From Maritimibacter sp. (GTDB lineage Bacteria > Pseudomonadota > Alphaproteobacteria > Rhodobacterales > Rhodobacteraceae), in the NCBI GenBank assembly GCA_002695005.1, contig NZNT01000029.1:372001-436000 (forward strand): 64,000 nucleotides of DNA, in the 5' to 3' direction. This document shows, one piece after another, positions 43,756-53,781 of the stretch (position 1 is the stretch's first letter; the number at the start of each line of letters is the position of its first letter). The translations under genes were made by a program, and so were the position numbers. Under the pieces are notes generated by a model that was not told where the DNA came from, searched no databases, and saw nothing but the letters and a program-made list of their open reading frames with translations.

Positions 43756-43833
43756 AAAACCGGGCCGGGCGCAGCCACGGCAGCGCCCATTCCCGCTTTC
43801 AGAATCGTCGTCGGACATGCTAGGTCTAGTGGC

Positions 43834-45678
43834 ATGCCCGACGACGCCCCCAATATACGCCGACCCCTTATCCGGCAACTCGATGACGCAGCGATCAACC
43901 GCATCGCGGCGGGCGAAGTGGTGGAGCGTCCCGCCTCGGCTGTGAAAGAGCTGGTCGAGAACGCCATTGATGCAGGCGCGACCCGGATCGACGTGGCTTA
44001 TGCCGACGGCGGCAAGACCCTGATCCGTGTCACCGACGATGGCTGTGGCATCGCTGCCAATGACCTGCCGCTGGCCCTCTCGCGCCATGCGACGTCCAAG
44101 ATCGACGGCTCCGACCTTCTCAGCATTCACACCTTCGGCTTCCGGGGGGAGGCGCTTCCGTCCCTCGGCGCGGTCGGCCGCCTCACGATCACCTCGCGCT
44201 GCGACGGCGACGCGGCCAGCGTCCGGGTCAACGGCGGCCACATGGAGCCTGTGAAACCGGCGGCCCTGTCGCGCGGCACGGTGGTCGAGCTGCGCGACCT
44301 GTTCTTCGCCACGCCCGCCCGGCTCAAATTCCTGCGCACCGACCGGGCCGAGGCGCAGGCGATCACCGATGTGGTCAAACGCCTCGCGATGGCCGAGCCG
44401 CATATCGGCGTCACCCTGCGCGACGTGTCGGGCGGCGGCGAAGGGCGCGTCACCTTCCGCGCCACGCCCGAGAACGGCGACCTGTTCGACGCGCTCCATG
44501 CCCGCCTCGGCGGCGTTCTGGGCCGCGATTTCGCGGAAAACGCGGTCCCTCTCGATGCCTTGCGCGAAGGCTTCCGGCTCACGGGCTACGCAGCCCTTCC
44601 CACCTATTCGCGCGGTGCGGCGGTGGCGCAGTTCCTCTTCGTCAATGGCCGCCCGGTGCGCGACAAGCTCTTGATCGGGGCGCTGCGCGGGGCCTATGCC
44701 GATTTCCTGTCGCGCGACCGCCACCCGGCGGCGGCGCTGTTCGTCACCTGTGACCCGAAACTGGTCGACGTGAACGTGCATCCCGCCAAGTCCGAAGTGC
44801 GGTTCCGCGAGCCCGGTCTCGTGCGCGGTCTGATCGTGACCACGATCCGCCATGCGCTGGCCGAAGCCGGGCACCGCGCCTCGTCCACGGTTGCCGAGGC
44901 CACGCTCGGCGCCATGCGCCCCGAACAGCCCGTCCAGCCGCGCGTCTACCAGATGGACCGCCCAAGCCAGACGGCGCTCCACACGGCCCGTCAGGCGCAA
45001 TCCCCGATGGGGTTCGCCGAACAGCCCTCCGCCCGCTTCGATCCCGTGGTCGAGCGGGACACCGACACCGGCGAGGACGTCCAGAGGGCGGACGAGCACC
45101 TCCCCCTCGGGGCCGCCCGCGCGCAGGTGCATGAAAACTACATCGTCGCCCAGACCGAGGACGGCATGGTCATCGTCGATCAACACGCCGCCCATGAACG
45201 CCTCGTCTATGAAAAGCTCAAGCGCCAGATGGCCGAGAACGGCGTGGCGGCTCAGGCGCTCCTGATCCCCGAGATCGTGGACCTGTCAGACGGCGATGCG
45301 GCTTTGCTCCTGGGTCTCGCCGACGAGCTGGCCAAACTGGGCCTCGTCATCGAACCCTTCGGCGGCGGTGCCATCGCCGTGCGCGAAACCCCCGCGATCC
45401 TCGGGCAGGTCAACGCCGAGGCGATGATCCGCGACATCCTCGATGAACTCTCAGACCTCGGCCAGAGCCAGACGGTGCAGGCCCGGATCGAGGCGGTGCT
45501 CTCGCGCGTCGCCTGCCACGGCTCGATCCGCTCGGGCCGTTGGATGCGCCCCGAGGAGATGAATGCGCTCCTGCGCGAGATGGAGGCGACGCCGCATTCC
45601 GGCCAGTGCAACCATGGCCGCCCCACCTATGTCGAACTCAAACTCGCCGATATCGAACGGCTCTTCGGACGCACATGA
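43834..45678 (+). CDS. mutL: DNA mismatch repair protein MutL
   Basis: The product has 614 residues. The N-terminal GHKL ATPase domain (about 1-330) has [41 protein letters not shown] and the [13 protein letters not shown] block. A variable linker (about 340-425) precedes a dimerisation domain with [14 protein letters not shown], the endonuclease motif DQHA(X)2E(X)4E, and CPACHG-like [10 protein letters not shown] at the end. MutL of this type nicks the nascent strand itself, as expected in organisms without MutH. Overlaps rmuC by four bases. Confidence 0.95.
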   Translation: MPDDAPNIRRPLIRQLDDAAINRIAAGEVVERPASAVKELVENAIDAGATRIDVAYADGGKTLIRVTDDGCGIAANDLPLALSRHATSKIDGSDLLSIHTFGFRGEALPSLGAVGRLTITSRCDGDAASVRVNGGHMEPVKPAALSRGTVVELRDLFFATPARLKFLRTDRAEAQAITDVVKRLAMAEPHIGVTLRDVSGGGEGRVTFRATPENGDLFDALHARLGGVLGRDFAENAVPLDALREGFRLTGYAALPTYSRGAAVAQFLFVNGRPVRDKLLIGALRGAYADFLSRDRHPAAALFVTCDPKLVDVNVHPAKSEVRFREPGLVRGLIVTTIRHALAEAGHRASSTVAEATLGAMRPEQPVQPRVYQMDRPSQTALHTARQAQSPMGFAEQPSARFDPVVERDTDTGEDVQRADEHLPLGAARAQVHENYIVAQTEDGMVIVDQHAAHERLVYEKLKRQMAENGVAAQALLIPEIVDLSDGDAALLLGLADELAKLGLVIEPFGGGAIAVRETPAILGQVNAEAMIRDILDELSDLGQSQTVQARIEAVLSRVACHGSIRSGRWMRPEEMNALLREMEATPHSGQCNHGRPTYVELKLADIERLFGRT

Positions 45679-46907
45679 TCCAGATCGGCGACACGACCCT
45701 CGACCTCTCCGACCCGCTCACCCTCGCCGCCCTCATCGCGGCGGGTGTGCTTCTGCTGCTGGTCCTCCTGCTCATCGTCGTCCTTGTGCGGACGGGCCGT
45801 GCCAGCGCGACCAATGCCGAGCTTGCCCGCCAGATGGGCGGGATCGGGCAGGCGGTGCAGATGCTGGGGCAGGGGCGGGACCAGCTTTCCGGCGGGCTGC
45901 GCACCGTCTCGGACGCACAGGCGAACGGGCAAAGCCAGATGATCCACACGATGGAAACCCGGCTCGCCGACGTTCAACGCCAAATGCAGGACCGGCTCCA
46001 CGAGAACGCGATGAAATCCGCCCGCGCCCTGTCCGACCTGCACGAACGGATGAACGAAACGCTTACCGGCTCGACCGTCAAGACAACCAAGTCGCTGACC
46101 GAGTTGCAGGAGCGTCTGGCCACCATCGACAAGGCGCAGGCGAATATCGAAAAGCTGTCGGGGGACGTCCTCAGCCTTCAGGACATCCTGTCCAACAAGC
46201 AGACGCGCGGCGCGTTCGGGGAAATCCAGCTCAACGACATCGTGTCAAAGGCGCTCCCCACCGACAGCTACGCGTTCCAGCAGACGCTTTCCAACGGCAA
46301 ACGGGCCGACTGCCTGATCCATCTTCCGAACCCGCCCGGCCCCATTGTCATCGACTCGAAATTCCCGCTTGAGGCCTATGAGGCCCTGCGCCGCGCCGAC
46401 AGCCAGCAACAATTGGCCGAGGCCGCCCGCCAGATGAAAACGGCGGTCCGCGCCCACATCCGCGCGATCTCGGAGAAGTATATCATCGAGGGCGAGACGG
46501 CGGATGGCGCGCTCATGTTCCTGCCCTCCGAAGCCGTCTATGCCGAGCTTCACGCCAACTTTCCCGAGATCGTGCGCGAAGGCTTCGAGGCGCGGGTCTG
46601 GATCGTCTCGCCCACCACCTGCATGGCCACGCTCAACACGATGCGCGCGATCCTGAAGGATGCCCGGATGCGCGAACAGGCAGGCGCGATCCGCAAGGAA
46701 CTGCACTTGTTGTCGGCGGATGTGGGCCGTCTGGGTGACCGCGTCGAAAACCTCGACCGGCATTTTCATCAGGCGTCCAAGGACATCTCCGACATCAAGA
46801 TTTCGGCGGAAAAGGCGGGCAACCGGGCCAAACGGCTCGACAATTTCGACTTTGAGGAGCTGGCGCAGGACGATGCCAGCGCCGTCGTGCCGCTCCCGAA
46901 AACCTGA
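45675..46907 (+). CDS. rmuC: DNA recombination protein RmuC homologue
   Basis: The product has 410 residues from the ATG at 45675. A single N-terminal membrane helix (about 18-38, [22 protein letters not shown]) precedes a long coiled coil (about 50-190) and a nuclease-like core: [44 protein letters not shown], and [17 protein letters not shown]. The core fold is restriction-endonuclease-like and RmuC limits inversions between short repeats. Its start overlaps the mutL stop, so two genome-stability genes are coupled here. Confidence 0.92.
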   Translation: MIQIGDTTLDLSDPLTLAALIAAGVLLLLVLLLIVVLVRTGRASATNAELARQMGGIGQAVQMLGQGRDQLSGGLRTVSDAQANGQSQMIHTMETRLADVQRQMQDRLHENAMKSARALSDLHERMNETLTGSTVKTTKSLTELQERLATIDKAQANIEKLSGDVLSLQDILSNKQTRGAFGEIQLNDIVSKALPTDSYAFQQTLSNGKRADCLIHLPNPPGPIVIDSKFPLEAYEALRRADSQQQLAEAARQMKTAVRAHIRAISEKYIIEGETADGALMFLPSEAVYAELHANFPEIVREGFEARVWIVSPTTCMATLNTMRAILKDARMREQAGAIRKELHLLSADVGRLGDRVENLDRHFHQASKDISDIKISAEKAGNRAKRLDNFDFEELAQDDASAVVPLPKT

Positions 46908-46968
46908 TCCCTTGTCCCACCCCTGCATTCGCCCCTAAATGGGGGGTAAGCAAAAGAACAGGTCACAC

Positions 46969-47289
46969 ATGCTCGAAATCAGCCCCTCCCGCATCGCCCG
47001 CATCGCCATCCAGGCCCGTGAGCGGCCCCAAACCGACGAGATTATCCGCGGTTATATCGAGGATCTGAACACTGACGAGCAGGCGAGCCTCGTCGCCGTC
47101 ATGTGGATCGGGCGCGAGACGTTCGAGGCCGACGACCTCGAAGAAGCCATCGCGACCGCCAAGGCCGAGGCGACCGCCCCCACGGGCGACTACCTTCTGG
47201 GGGAGACGCTGCTGGCCGATTACCTTGAGGCCGGTCTGGATGCGCTGGGCTATTCCGTCGAGGATCTCGAGGACGACCACCTGAAATAA
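46969..47289 (+). CDS. DUF3775 family protein
   Basis: The product has 106 residues from the ATG at 46969 (MLEISPSRIARIAIQARE). It is acidic and helical, with the DUF3775 pattern: RGYIEDLNTDEQASLVAVMWIGRETF, then TAKAEATAPTGDYLLGETLLADYLEAGLDALG. No catalytic motif or signal is visible. The function is unknown; it lies alone downstream of rmuC and converges with the phosphatase gene (24 bases between stops). Confidence 0.85.
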   Translation: MLEISPSRIARIAIQARERPQTDEIIRGYIEDLNTDEQASLVAVMWIGRETFEADDLEEAIATAKAEATAPTGDYLLGETLLADYLEAGLDALGYSVEDLEDDHLK

Positions 47290-47313
47290 CCGGTCCTGCG
47301 GGCGCAACGCGCC

Positions 47314-47964
47314 TCAGATGAAGGTCTGCGCGAACTGCCGCTCCGGGTCGGCAAGGTGCGGCACGGCGTTGAACTGCGTCAACGTCAGCCCCGCGCCCAC
47401 CGGGTGCATCTGGTGGACCGAGCTGTTCATGATGGTCAGCGCCAGCCGCGCCATCGACGACAGTTGCAGACCCATCGCCACCTTGATCGCCATCGAAATC
47501 CACCCGCCCGAGGTGCAGACCAGCGCCCGGCCTTCGCCCGCCGCGATTTCATGCAGAACCTCGTCCACCCGATCCTCGAACTGGGCATAGCTCTCGATCG
47601 TGTCCTTGATCTGCCCCTCGCGCCACGCGGTGAAGACCAAGGGCAGGTGCTGAATGAACTCGTCACGGTTCTCCGGCGGCTTGATTCCCAACTGCGTGTG
47701 CATCTTGGCCGACAGGTCGAAATAGGCGACTTCGTTCAACCGCGCGTCCTGCACCGGCTCCGGAAACCCCATCGCCTCTGCCGTCTCACGATGCCGGATC
47801 AGCGTCCCGGAATAGACCCTGTCGAACCGCTCACCGATGCTGTCGAAGTACCCCCCCAGCCAGCCGGCCTGCTGCTTGCCGAGATCCGAGAGCTTGTCGT
47901 ATCCCGTTTCGTCCTGTGATCCGGTGTTGGCCTGACCGTGGCGGATGAGAGTGACTTGTGACAT
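47314..47964 (-). CDS. Histidine phosphatase (phosphoglycerate mutase-like) family protein
   Basis: The product has 216 residues from the ATG at 47964. The RHG motif (TLIRHGQANTGSQD) supplies the phosphorylated His; the second pair is in GTLIRHRETAEAM and the late His/Glu region ALVCTSGGWISMA. The canonical late catalytic His of VxHG appears replaced by CTSGG (ALVCTSGGWISM), as happens in some subfamilies. Substrate unknown. It is convergent with DUF3775 and lies downstream of the two-component pair on the same strand, 57 bases after the regulator. Confidence 0.87.
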   Translation of the reverse strand: MSQVTLIRHGQANTGSQDETGYDKLSDLGKQQAGWLGGYFDSIGERFDRVYSGTLIRHRETAEAMGFPEPVQDARLNEVAYFDLSAKMHTQLGIKPPENRDEFIQHLPLVFTAWREGQIKDTIESYAQFEDRVDEVLHEIAAGEGRALVCTSGGWISMAIKVAMGLQLSSMARLALTIMNSSVHQMHPVGAGLTLTQFNAVPHLADPERQFAQTFI

Positions 47965-48021
47965 GTGCGGCCCCTTGTGCGTTCGCGTGGTGCTAACCCG
48001 CGGTTGTGACAAGGGAAAGAC

Positions 48022-48726
48022 CTAGCGCCACGCCACGTCGCCCAGAAAGATGTATCCCGCCCCGTAGATCGTCTTGATGAGCTTCGGGTTCTTCGGGTCT
48101 TCGCCCAGCTTCGTGCGCAGGCGCGAGATGCGCACATCCATCGCCCGGTCGAAGCTTTCGCCAGCCGCGCCGCCGAGTTGTTCCTGCATCTGCGCCCGGG
48201 TGATGAGCCGCTTGGGCGCCTCGAGAAACAGCCGAAGGACTTCGCCCTCGGCATGGGAAAACGCACTCTCCTTGCCGTTTGCATCCTCGAGGACGTAGCG
48301 GTCGAACCGGGCGGTCCAGCCCTCGAATGTCGCGGTGGATGATTCACCCGGGCGCTCGGTCCGCCCGTCGCGCACGCGGGCGCGCACACGGGCCACGACC
48401 TCGGCCAGCTCGAAGGGCTTGATGATGTAGTCGTCCGCGCCAAGTTCCAGGCCCGTCACACGGTCCTGCACCTGCGCGCGACCTGACACGATGATGATGG
48501 CCGCACCGGATTCCAGAGCCAGCCGATGAACGAGTGTCAGCCCGTCCCGGTCCGGCAGGCCGAGATCGACGAGGCAGACGTCCGGCGCCGTGGTGCGCAG
48601 CGCCGCTTCGAATTCGGTCGCCCGCCCGAACCCCATCGTGCGAAACCCCGCCTCGGTCAGCGCGTCCGAGAGCATCTGCCGAATCTCCGGCTCATCGTCC
48701 AGAATGGTCACGAGCGGCTGGGTCAC
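48022..48726 (-). CDS. OmpR-family response regulator
   Basis: The product has 234 residues: a receiver (phospho-acceptor D54 in CLVDLGLPDRDG; S81; K103 in YIIKPFE) and a winged-helix DNA-binding domain (about 135-232, with RAMDVRISRLRTKLGED and LIKTIYGAGYIFLGD). Its ATG overlaps the stop of the hybrid kinase by four bases, making a clear operon pair. The target genes are not apparent from the window. Confidence 0.92.
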   Translation of the reverse strand: MTQPLVTILDDEPEIRQMLSDALTEAGFRTMGFGRATEFEAALRTTAPDVCLVDLGLPDRDGLTLVHRLALESGAAIIIVSGRAQVQDRVTGLELGADDYIIKPFELAEVVARVRARVRDGRTERPGESSTATFEGWTARFDRYVLEDANGKESAFSHAEGEVLRLFLEAPKRLITRAQMQEQLGGAAGESFDRAMDVRISRLRTKLGEDPKNPKLIKTIYGAGYIFLGDVAWR

Positions 48727-50645
48727 GCCGGTCCCTCCGTTGCGAGAAAGGCGGCAAGTTGCGCCTGCGTGAAGGGCTTGCCGAGGACCGGTGCCCCGGC
48801 GCGGCGCGGATCGTCCGGCGGGAGCGAGGACATGAGGAGCACCGGCGCCTCCAGCCCTGCTTCGTCGAAAGCGACGGCGAGTTGGTCGCCCGTCAGCCCG
48901 CCGCCCAGCATGATGTCCGAAAGGACAAGGCCGATGCCCTCGACCCCGGCCAGCGCCCGCGCCTCTTCGCCAGATCCGGCTTCGATGACCTGATGCCCCA
49001 GCGCGATGAGCATCTCGCGCACTTCGGTCCGGATATCGTCCTGATCCTCGACCAGCAGGACAAGCAGCGAGCGCGCGGCCGCGTCGTCCATTTCCGCAGG
49101 CTTCAGAGGCAGGCGCATCGTGACCCGCGCGCCCCGGTCAGTGTTGCCGACCCGGACATGCCCGCCCGACAGCTTGGCATGGTCATAGACCATCGCCAGC
49201 CCCAGCCCGGACCCCTGCGCGCCCTTCGTGGTGAAGAAGGCGTCCAGCGCATGATCGAGCGCCTCGTCGCTGAACCCGGTGCCTGTATCCTGCACCTCGA
49301 AGTCGATCCATGTGCGCGAGACGGCCCGCGCGGTCAGGGTGATCTCGCCCGCCTCGGCCCCGATCGCATCCTTGGCGTTCAGAACGAGGTTCAGGAGCGC
49401 ATCCTGCGTGGCCCCCACATCCAGCAGGACCGGGCTGTCCAGATCCGCGACCTCGACCGTCAGGGAAACATCGCCGGGCAGGGTGGAACGCGCCAGCGTC
49501 TCGGTCTCCGACAGCAGTTGCGCGACGTTCACCGGCTCGGGCCGCACTTCGCGCACCCCCGACAGCGCACCGATCCTGTCGAGCAGGGTGCCCCCGCGCC
49601 GCGACGCCGCCGTGGTCGCCTCCACCAGTCGGGCGGCCTCCGGCGGCAGGTCCATCTGCCCCAACCGGCCCTGAAGCCCGAGGATGATCGTCAGCAGGTT
49701 CGAGAAATCATGTGCAAGGCCCGAGGTAAGCTGCGTGGCCAGCTCCCGTTTGCGGGTCTGGGCCAGCGCCGCGCGTGCCTGCGCCTCCTCCGTCACGTCG
49801 GTCGACAGGATATAGACCCCGCGCACCGCCCCCGCATCGTCCGTGTCGGGGGTAAAGGCCACCCGGATACGCCGCCCGGACCCTTCGTGGGCGAATTCGA
49901 ACACGCTGGCCTCCCCGGCGAAGGCCCGCTCAAGGCTCGGCGTGATCCTCTCGAACGCCTCGTCCCCCAGCGCGTCGCGGGCGTGCAGCCCGACGATGTT
50001 GCGCGGGCTGTCGGGCAGGATCGCGGCGAGTTGCCGGTTGGAATAGGCATAGCGCCAGTCGCGGTCGAGCCGGGCGATATGGGCCGGCATCATCTCGGCC
50101 GTCACCCGCGCCCGGCTCTCCATCTCGGTCAGCTGGCGCTTGGTCTCTTCCAGTGTCGCGTTGGTGGCCGCGAGCGCCCGGTTGGTCTGGGACAGTTCCT
50201 CGGCATGGGCGAGCACCTGATCCGAAAGTTCCTCGGACCGCGACCGCAAGAGCTGCTCCTGCCGCTTGATGCCGGTGATGTCGGTATAGACGGTGACCCA
50301 GCCACCCTGCGCGAGCGGCGATCCCTCGACCGAGATCATGCGGCCATTGGCCCGTTCCCGCTCCACATAATGCGGCTCGAAGGCCAGCGCCTGATCCACC
50401 TTGTCGCGCACGAAGGCCTCGTGGTCGTCGACCACGCCATACTCGCCGCGCTCCACGAGAAACCGAATCGTATCGTCGAACCGCGCGCCGCGTGTGACGA
50501 GCCGGGTGGGCAGCCCGAACATCTCCTGAAAGGTCCGGTTGCCGACCACGAATTTCAGGTCGCTGTCATAGATCGACAGCGCCTGCTGAATCAGGTTCAG
50601 CCCGGCCTGCGTAAGCGCTGCGATGTCTGTGAACTTGGTGTCCAG
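48723..50645 (-). CDS. PAS-domain hybrid histidine kinase with C-terminal receiver; probable CTG start
   Basis: The product has 640 residues if started at CTG 50645. PAS 1 (about 5-125, LTQAGLNLIQQALSIYDSDLKFVVGNRTFQEMFGLP, GGWVTVYTDITGIKRQE), a coiled coil, PAS 2 (about 170-285), a kinase core with H-box LASGLAHDFSNLLTIILG-like QLTSGLAHDFSNLL, ATPase boxes (NLVLNAKDAIG, GSGLGLAMVYD), then a receiver (about 525-635, LVLSDIMLGG). The frame has no ATG or TTG upstream before a stop at 50732. A GTG at 50549 would cut the first PAS domain, whereas the CTG follows GGGAGGAAGG at ideal spacing. It pairs with the downstream OmpR-type regulator. Confidence 0.85.
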   Translation of the reverse strand: MDTKFTDIAALTQAGLNLIQQALSIYDSDLKFVVGNRTFQEMFGLPTRLVTRGARFDDTIRFLVERGEYGVVDDHEAFVRDKVDQALAFEPHYVERERANGRMISVEGSPLAQGGWVTVYTDITGIKRQEQLLRSRSEELSDQVLAHAEELSQTNRALAATNATLEETKRQLTEMESRARVTAEMMPAHIARLDRDWRYAYSNRQLAAILPDSPRNIVGLHARDALGDEAFERITPSLERAFAGEASVFEFAHEGSGRRIRVAFTPDTDDAGAVRGVYILSTDVTEEAQARAALAQTRKRELATQLTSGLAHDFSNLLTIILGLQGRLGQMDLPPEAARLVEATTAASRRGGTLLDRIGALSGVREVRPEPVNVAQLLSETETLARSTLPGDVSLTVEVADLDSPVLLDVGATQDALLNLVLNAKDAIGAEAGEITLTARAVSRTWIDFEVQDTGTGFSDEALDHALDAFFTTKGAQGSGLGLAMVYDHAKLSGGHVRVGNTDRGARVTMRLPLKPAEMDDAAARSLLVLLVEDQDDIRTEVREMLIALGHQVIEAGSGEEARALAGVEGIGLVLSDIMLGGGLTGDQLAVAFDEAGLEAPVLLMSSLPPDDPRRAGAPVLGKPFTQAQLAAFLATEGPA

Positions 50646-50854
50646 CGGCCTTCCTCCCTGTCTTTCGCTAGCACCGCGGGCCAGTGCCGGGAAGCCCCAT
50701 TGCGCCCGATTCCGGCCTGTAAGAATTCGTTAGATTCTCGAAAAACTCGGGTAATGATTGACCCTGATCCCTGTTGCGAAAGAATGTTTCGCGTCGGCCT
50801 CGGTCGGCAGGGACATAAAACCGGCCGGGGAGGGCCGGTGTGGGAGGAGACAAC

Positions 50855-52831
50855 TTGGCACAGGATCAAACCGCAACCGGCGGTCTGTCCTCCATTCCGG
50901 CGCTTCTGACCCGGAATGCGAAGGAATTCGGCGGTCGTCCCGCCTATCGTGAAAAGGAATTCGGGATCTGGCAAAGCTGGACCTGGGCCGAGACCGCCGA
51001 GGAGATCGACGCGCTCGCGATGGGTCTGCTCGCGCTGGGCATCGAACGGGGCGATCAGGTCGCGATCATCGGGCGCAATCGCCCGTCGCTCTACTGGTCG
51101 ATGGTCGCCGCGCAGAAATGCGGGGCCGTGCCCGTGCCGCTCTATCAGGACAGCGTCGCCGAAGAGATGGAATATGTGCTCGACCATTGCAGCGCGCGCT
51201 TCGTCATCTGCGGCGATCAGGAACAGGTCGACAAGGTCATCGAGGTGAAGTCGCGCGTGCCGAAGATCGAGCATGTGATCTATGTCGACAAGCGCGGGAT
51301 GCGCAAATACGACCACACGCACATGAACTGGTTCGGGGACGTGCAGGCCGAGGGCCGCGCGGGCCATTCGCGGCTCGAACCGATCATGGCCGAACGCACC
51401 GCCGAGCTGGATTATGATTCCACCTGCGTCATGCTCTACACCTCCGGCACGACCGGCCGGCCCAAGGGCGTCGTGCTCTCCAACCGCAACGTGGTGGAAA
51501 GCGCCAAGAACTCTGCCGAATTCGACAATCTCGGGCCGGGCGAGGACATCCTCGCCTATCTTCCGATGGCCTGGGTGGGCGACTTCATCTTCTCGCTGGG
51601 GCAGGCATACTGGACCGGGTTCTGCGTGAACTGTCCCGAGTCCGAAGACACCATGATGACCGACCTGCGCGAGATCGGGCCGACCTATTTCTTCGCGCCG
51701 CCGCGCGTGTTCGAGAACCTTCTGACCACCGTGATGATCCGCATGGAGGACGCCACGCGGATGAAGAAGGCGCTTTTCGACCACTTCATGAAGGTCGCGC
51801 GCCGGGTCGGCCCCGCGATCCTCGACGGCAAGGAGGTCTCGGGCGGCGACAAGTTCCGCTACTGGCTCGGCAATCTTCTGGTCTATGGCCCGCTCAAGAA
51901 CACGCTGGGCTTTTCGCGTGTGCGCGTCGGCTACACGGCGGGTGAGGCGATCGGGCCGGAGATCTTCGATTTCTACCGCTCCCTCGGCATCAACCTGAAA
52001 CAGCTCTACGGTCAGACCGAGGCGACGGTGTTCATCACCGTGCAGCCCGATGGCGAAGTGCGCCCCGATACGGTCGGCGTGCCCGCGCCGGGTGTGGAGC
52101 TGAAGATCGGCGACAATGGCGAGGTCTACTACCGCAGCCCCGGCACCTTCGTCGAATACTACAACAACCCCGAAAGCACCGCTTCGACCAAAGACCCCGA
52201 GGGTTGGGTCGCGACGGGGGACGCAGGCTTCATCGAGCCCGACACCGGCCACCTTCGGATCATCGACCGGGCCAAGGACGTGGGCAAGATGGCCGACGGG
52301 TCGATGTTCGCGCCCAAGTACGTTGAAAACAAACTGAAATTCTACCCCAACATCCTCGAAGCCGTGGTCTTTGGCTCCGGTCGCGACATGTGCACGGCCT
52401 TCATCAACATCGACCTGAACGCCGTGGGTAACTGGGCCGAGCGCAACAACATCTCCTACGCCTCCTACCAGGAACTCGCGGGCCATCCGCAGGTGATGGA
52501 CATGATCCAAAGCCATGTGGAGGAGGTGAACGCCTCGGTCGCCCAGGACGAGATGCTGTCGGGCTGCCAGATCCACCGCTTCCTTGTCCTGCACAAGGAA
52601 CTGGACGCGGACGATGGGGAGATGACGCGCACCCGCAAGGTCCGGCGCAACGTCATCACCGACAAGTTCGGCGAGCTTGTGGACGCGCTCTATTCCGGCA
52701 AGTCGGAGCAATACACCGAAACCGAAGTCACCTACGAAGACGGCCGCAAGGGCAAGATCACCGCGACGCTGGAGATCCGCGACGCCAAGGTCGTGCCCAC
52801 CGGCGGCGCACAGGGGATCGCGGCGCAATGA
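50855..52831 (+). CDS. Long-chain-type acyl-CoA synthetase (AMP-forming), first gene of liv cassette
   Basis: The product has 658 residues from a TTG at 50855, chosen because GGGAGGAG lies five bases upstream. ANL-superfamily motifs are all present: YTSGTTGRPKG (about 195-205), the GQTE loop (LKQLYGQTEATVF), and GWVATGDAGFIEPDTGHLRIIDRAKDVGKM (hinge and ATP contact). It converts a carboxylic acid to its CoA thioester via an adenylate. It precedes livG by 31 bases, indicating a shared transcript and a transported organic acid as the substrate. The 209-bp region upstream, divergent from the kinase gene, shows no other gene. Confidence 0.9.
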   Translation: MAQDQTATGGLSSIPALLTRNAKEFGGRPAYREKEFGIWQSWTWAETAEEIDALAMGLLALGIERGDQVAIIGRNRPSLYWSMVAAQKCGAVPVPLYQDSVAEEMEYVLDHCSARFVICGDQEQVDKVIEVKSRVPKIEHVIYVDKRGMRKYDHTHMNWFGDVQAEGRAGHSRLEPIMAERTAELDYDSTCVMLYTSGTTGRPKGVVLSNRNVVESAKNSAEFDNLGPGEDILAYLPMAWVGDFIFSLGQAYWTGFCVNCPESEDTMMTDLREIGPTYFFAPPRVFENLLTTVMIRMEDATRMKKALFDHFMKVARRVGPAILDGKEVSGGDKFRYWLGNLLVYGPLKNTLGFSRVRVGYTAGEAIGPEIFDFYRSLGINLKQLYGQTEATVFITVQPDGEVRPDTVGVPAPGVELKIGDNGEVYYRSPGTFVEYYNNPESTASTKDPEGWVATGDAGFIEPDTGHLRIIDRAKDVGKMADGSMFAPKYVENKLKFYPNILEAVVFGSGRDMCTAFINIDLNAVGNWAERNNISYASYQELAGHPQVMDMIQSHVEEVNASVAQDEMLSGCQIHRFLVLHKELDADDGEMTRTRKVRRNVITDKFGELVDALYSGKSEQYTETEVTYEDGRKGKITATLEIRDAKVVPTGGAQGIAAQ

Positions 52832-52862
52832 TCCAGAAAACGAACCGCACCGGAGGGGCCAG

Positions 52863-53684
52863 ATGAACGATATGAGCCCGGACAGCTATGTGACCCCGGA
52901 CGGCCGCACCATCGGCGGCGTGGTCATGGAGATGAAGAACATCACCCTGCGCTTCGGGGGCGTGGTCGCCATCAAGGACATCTCCTTCGACATACGCGAA
53001 GGAGAAATACGCGCGATTATCGGACCGAACGGTGCCGGCAAATCTTCGATGCTCAACGTCATCTCGGGCTTCTACGTCCCGCAGGAGGGCGAGGTCTGGT
53101 TCCGCGGCAGCCGCCGCCCGCAGATGAAGCCGTTCGAGGTGGCCGCCCAAGGCATCGCGCGCACGTTCCAGAACATCGCGCTGTTCGACGGGATGAGCGT
53201 GCTGGACAACATCATGACCGGCCGGCTGACGATGATGAAAACGGGCCTGTTCGCCCAGTCCTTCTGGTTCGGGCGGGCCGAGAAGGAAGAAAGCTACCAC
53301 CGCGAACAAGTTGAAAAGATTATCGATTTTCTGGAAATCCAGAACATCCGAAAGACGCCGGTGGGCCGCCTGCCGTATGGTCTGAAAAAGCGCGTGGAGC
53401 TTGCCCGCGCACTGGCCGCCGAGCCCAAGCTCCTTTTGCTGGACGAGCCGATGGCGGGGATGAACGTCGAAGAGAAAGAGGACATGAGCCGCTTCATCCT
53501 CGACGTGAATGACGAATTCGGCACCACCATCGCGCTGATCGAGCACGATATGGGCGTGGTCATGGACCTGTCCGACCGGGTGGTCGTGATGGATTACGGC
53601 AAGAAGATCGGGGACGGCACGCCCGACGAAGTGCGCAACAATCAGGACGTCATCGACGCCTATCTGGGGGTGTCCCATGACTGA
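52863..53684 (+). CDS. livG: Branched-chain amino acid-type ABC transporter ATP-binding protein LivG
   Basis: The product has 273 residues from the ATG at 52863, after CGGAGGGG. A roughly 23-residue N-terminal extension precedes the ABC domain: Walker A GPNGAGKS (54-61), GIARTFQNIALFDGMSVLDNI, the LivG-type signature LPYGLKKRVELARAL, Walker B LLLLDEPMAGM, and H-loop IEHDMGVVM. It supplies ATP hydrolysis for LivHM together with LivF. The gene is separated from livH by an 89-bp stretch containing a palindrome and a bridging small ORF. Confidence 0.93.
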   Translation: MNDMSPDSYVTPDGRTIGGVVMEMKNITLRFGGVVAIKDISFDIREGEIRAIIGPNGAGKSSMLNVISGFYVPQEGEVWFRGSRRPQMKPFEVAAQGIARTFQNIALFDGMSVLDNIMTGRLTMMKTGLFAQSFWFGRAEKEESYHREQVEKIIDFLEIQNIRKTPVGRLPYGLKKRVELARALAAEPKLLLLDEPMAGMNVEEKEDMSRFILDVNDEFGTTIALIEHDMGVVMDLSDRVVVMDYGKKIGDGTPDEVRNNQDVIDAYLGVSHD

Positions 53685-53781
53685 CGCCGCCCGCAAAATG
53701 CGCGTGCACAGCGCGTACACACCGTGTGCACACGCTGTACATACGATGATGCATACGACGGGGGAGGCGACCCATGCCTGA
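53677..53781 (+). CDS. Possible 34-codon bridging ORF between livG and livH
   Basis: An ATG at 53677 inside the end of livG (ATGACTGA overlap) opens a frame of 34 codons, rich in His and Thr, that stops at 53781, six bases into livH. The overlap at both ends would let ribosomes pass from livG to livH by re-initiation. No ribosome site or known family is visible, and Leu/Ile/Val codons are not enriched, so it is not an attenuation leader of the classical sort. It may be fortuitous. Confidence 0.25.
   Translation: MTDAARKMRVHSAYTPCAHAVHTMMHTTGEATHA
53708..53738. promoter_or_regulatory. 31-bp imperfect palindrome between livG and livH
   Basis: ACAGCGCGTACACAC (53708-53722), a single central base, and GTGTGCACACGCTGT (53724-53738) pair with two mismatches. 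It lies within the livG-livH gap, within the possible bridging ORF. It could be an operator, an internal RNA hairpin that changes the ratio of transporter subunits, or a protein-binding site; nothing in the sequence decides. Confidence 0.4.
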
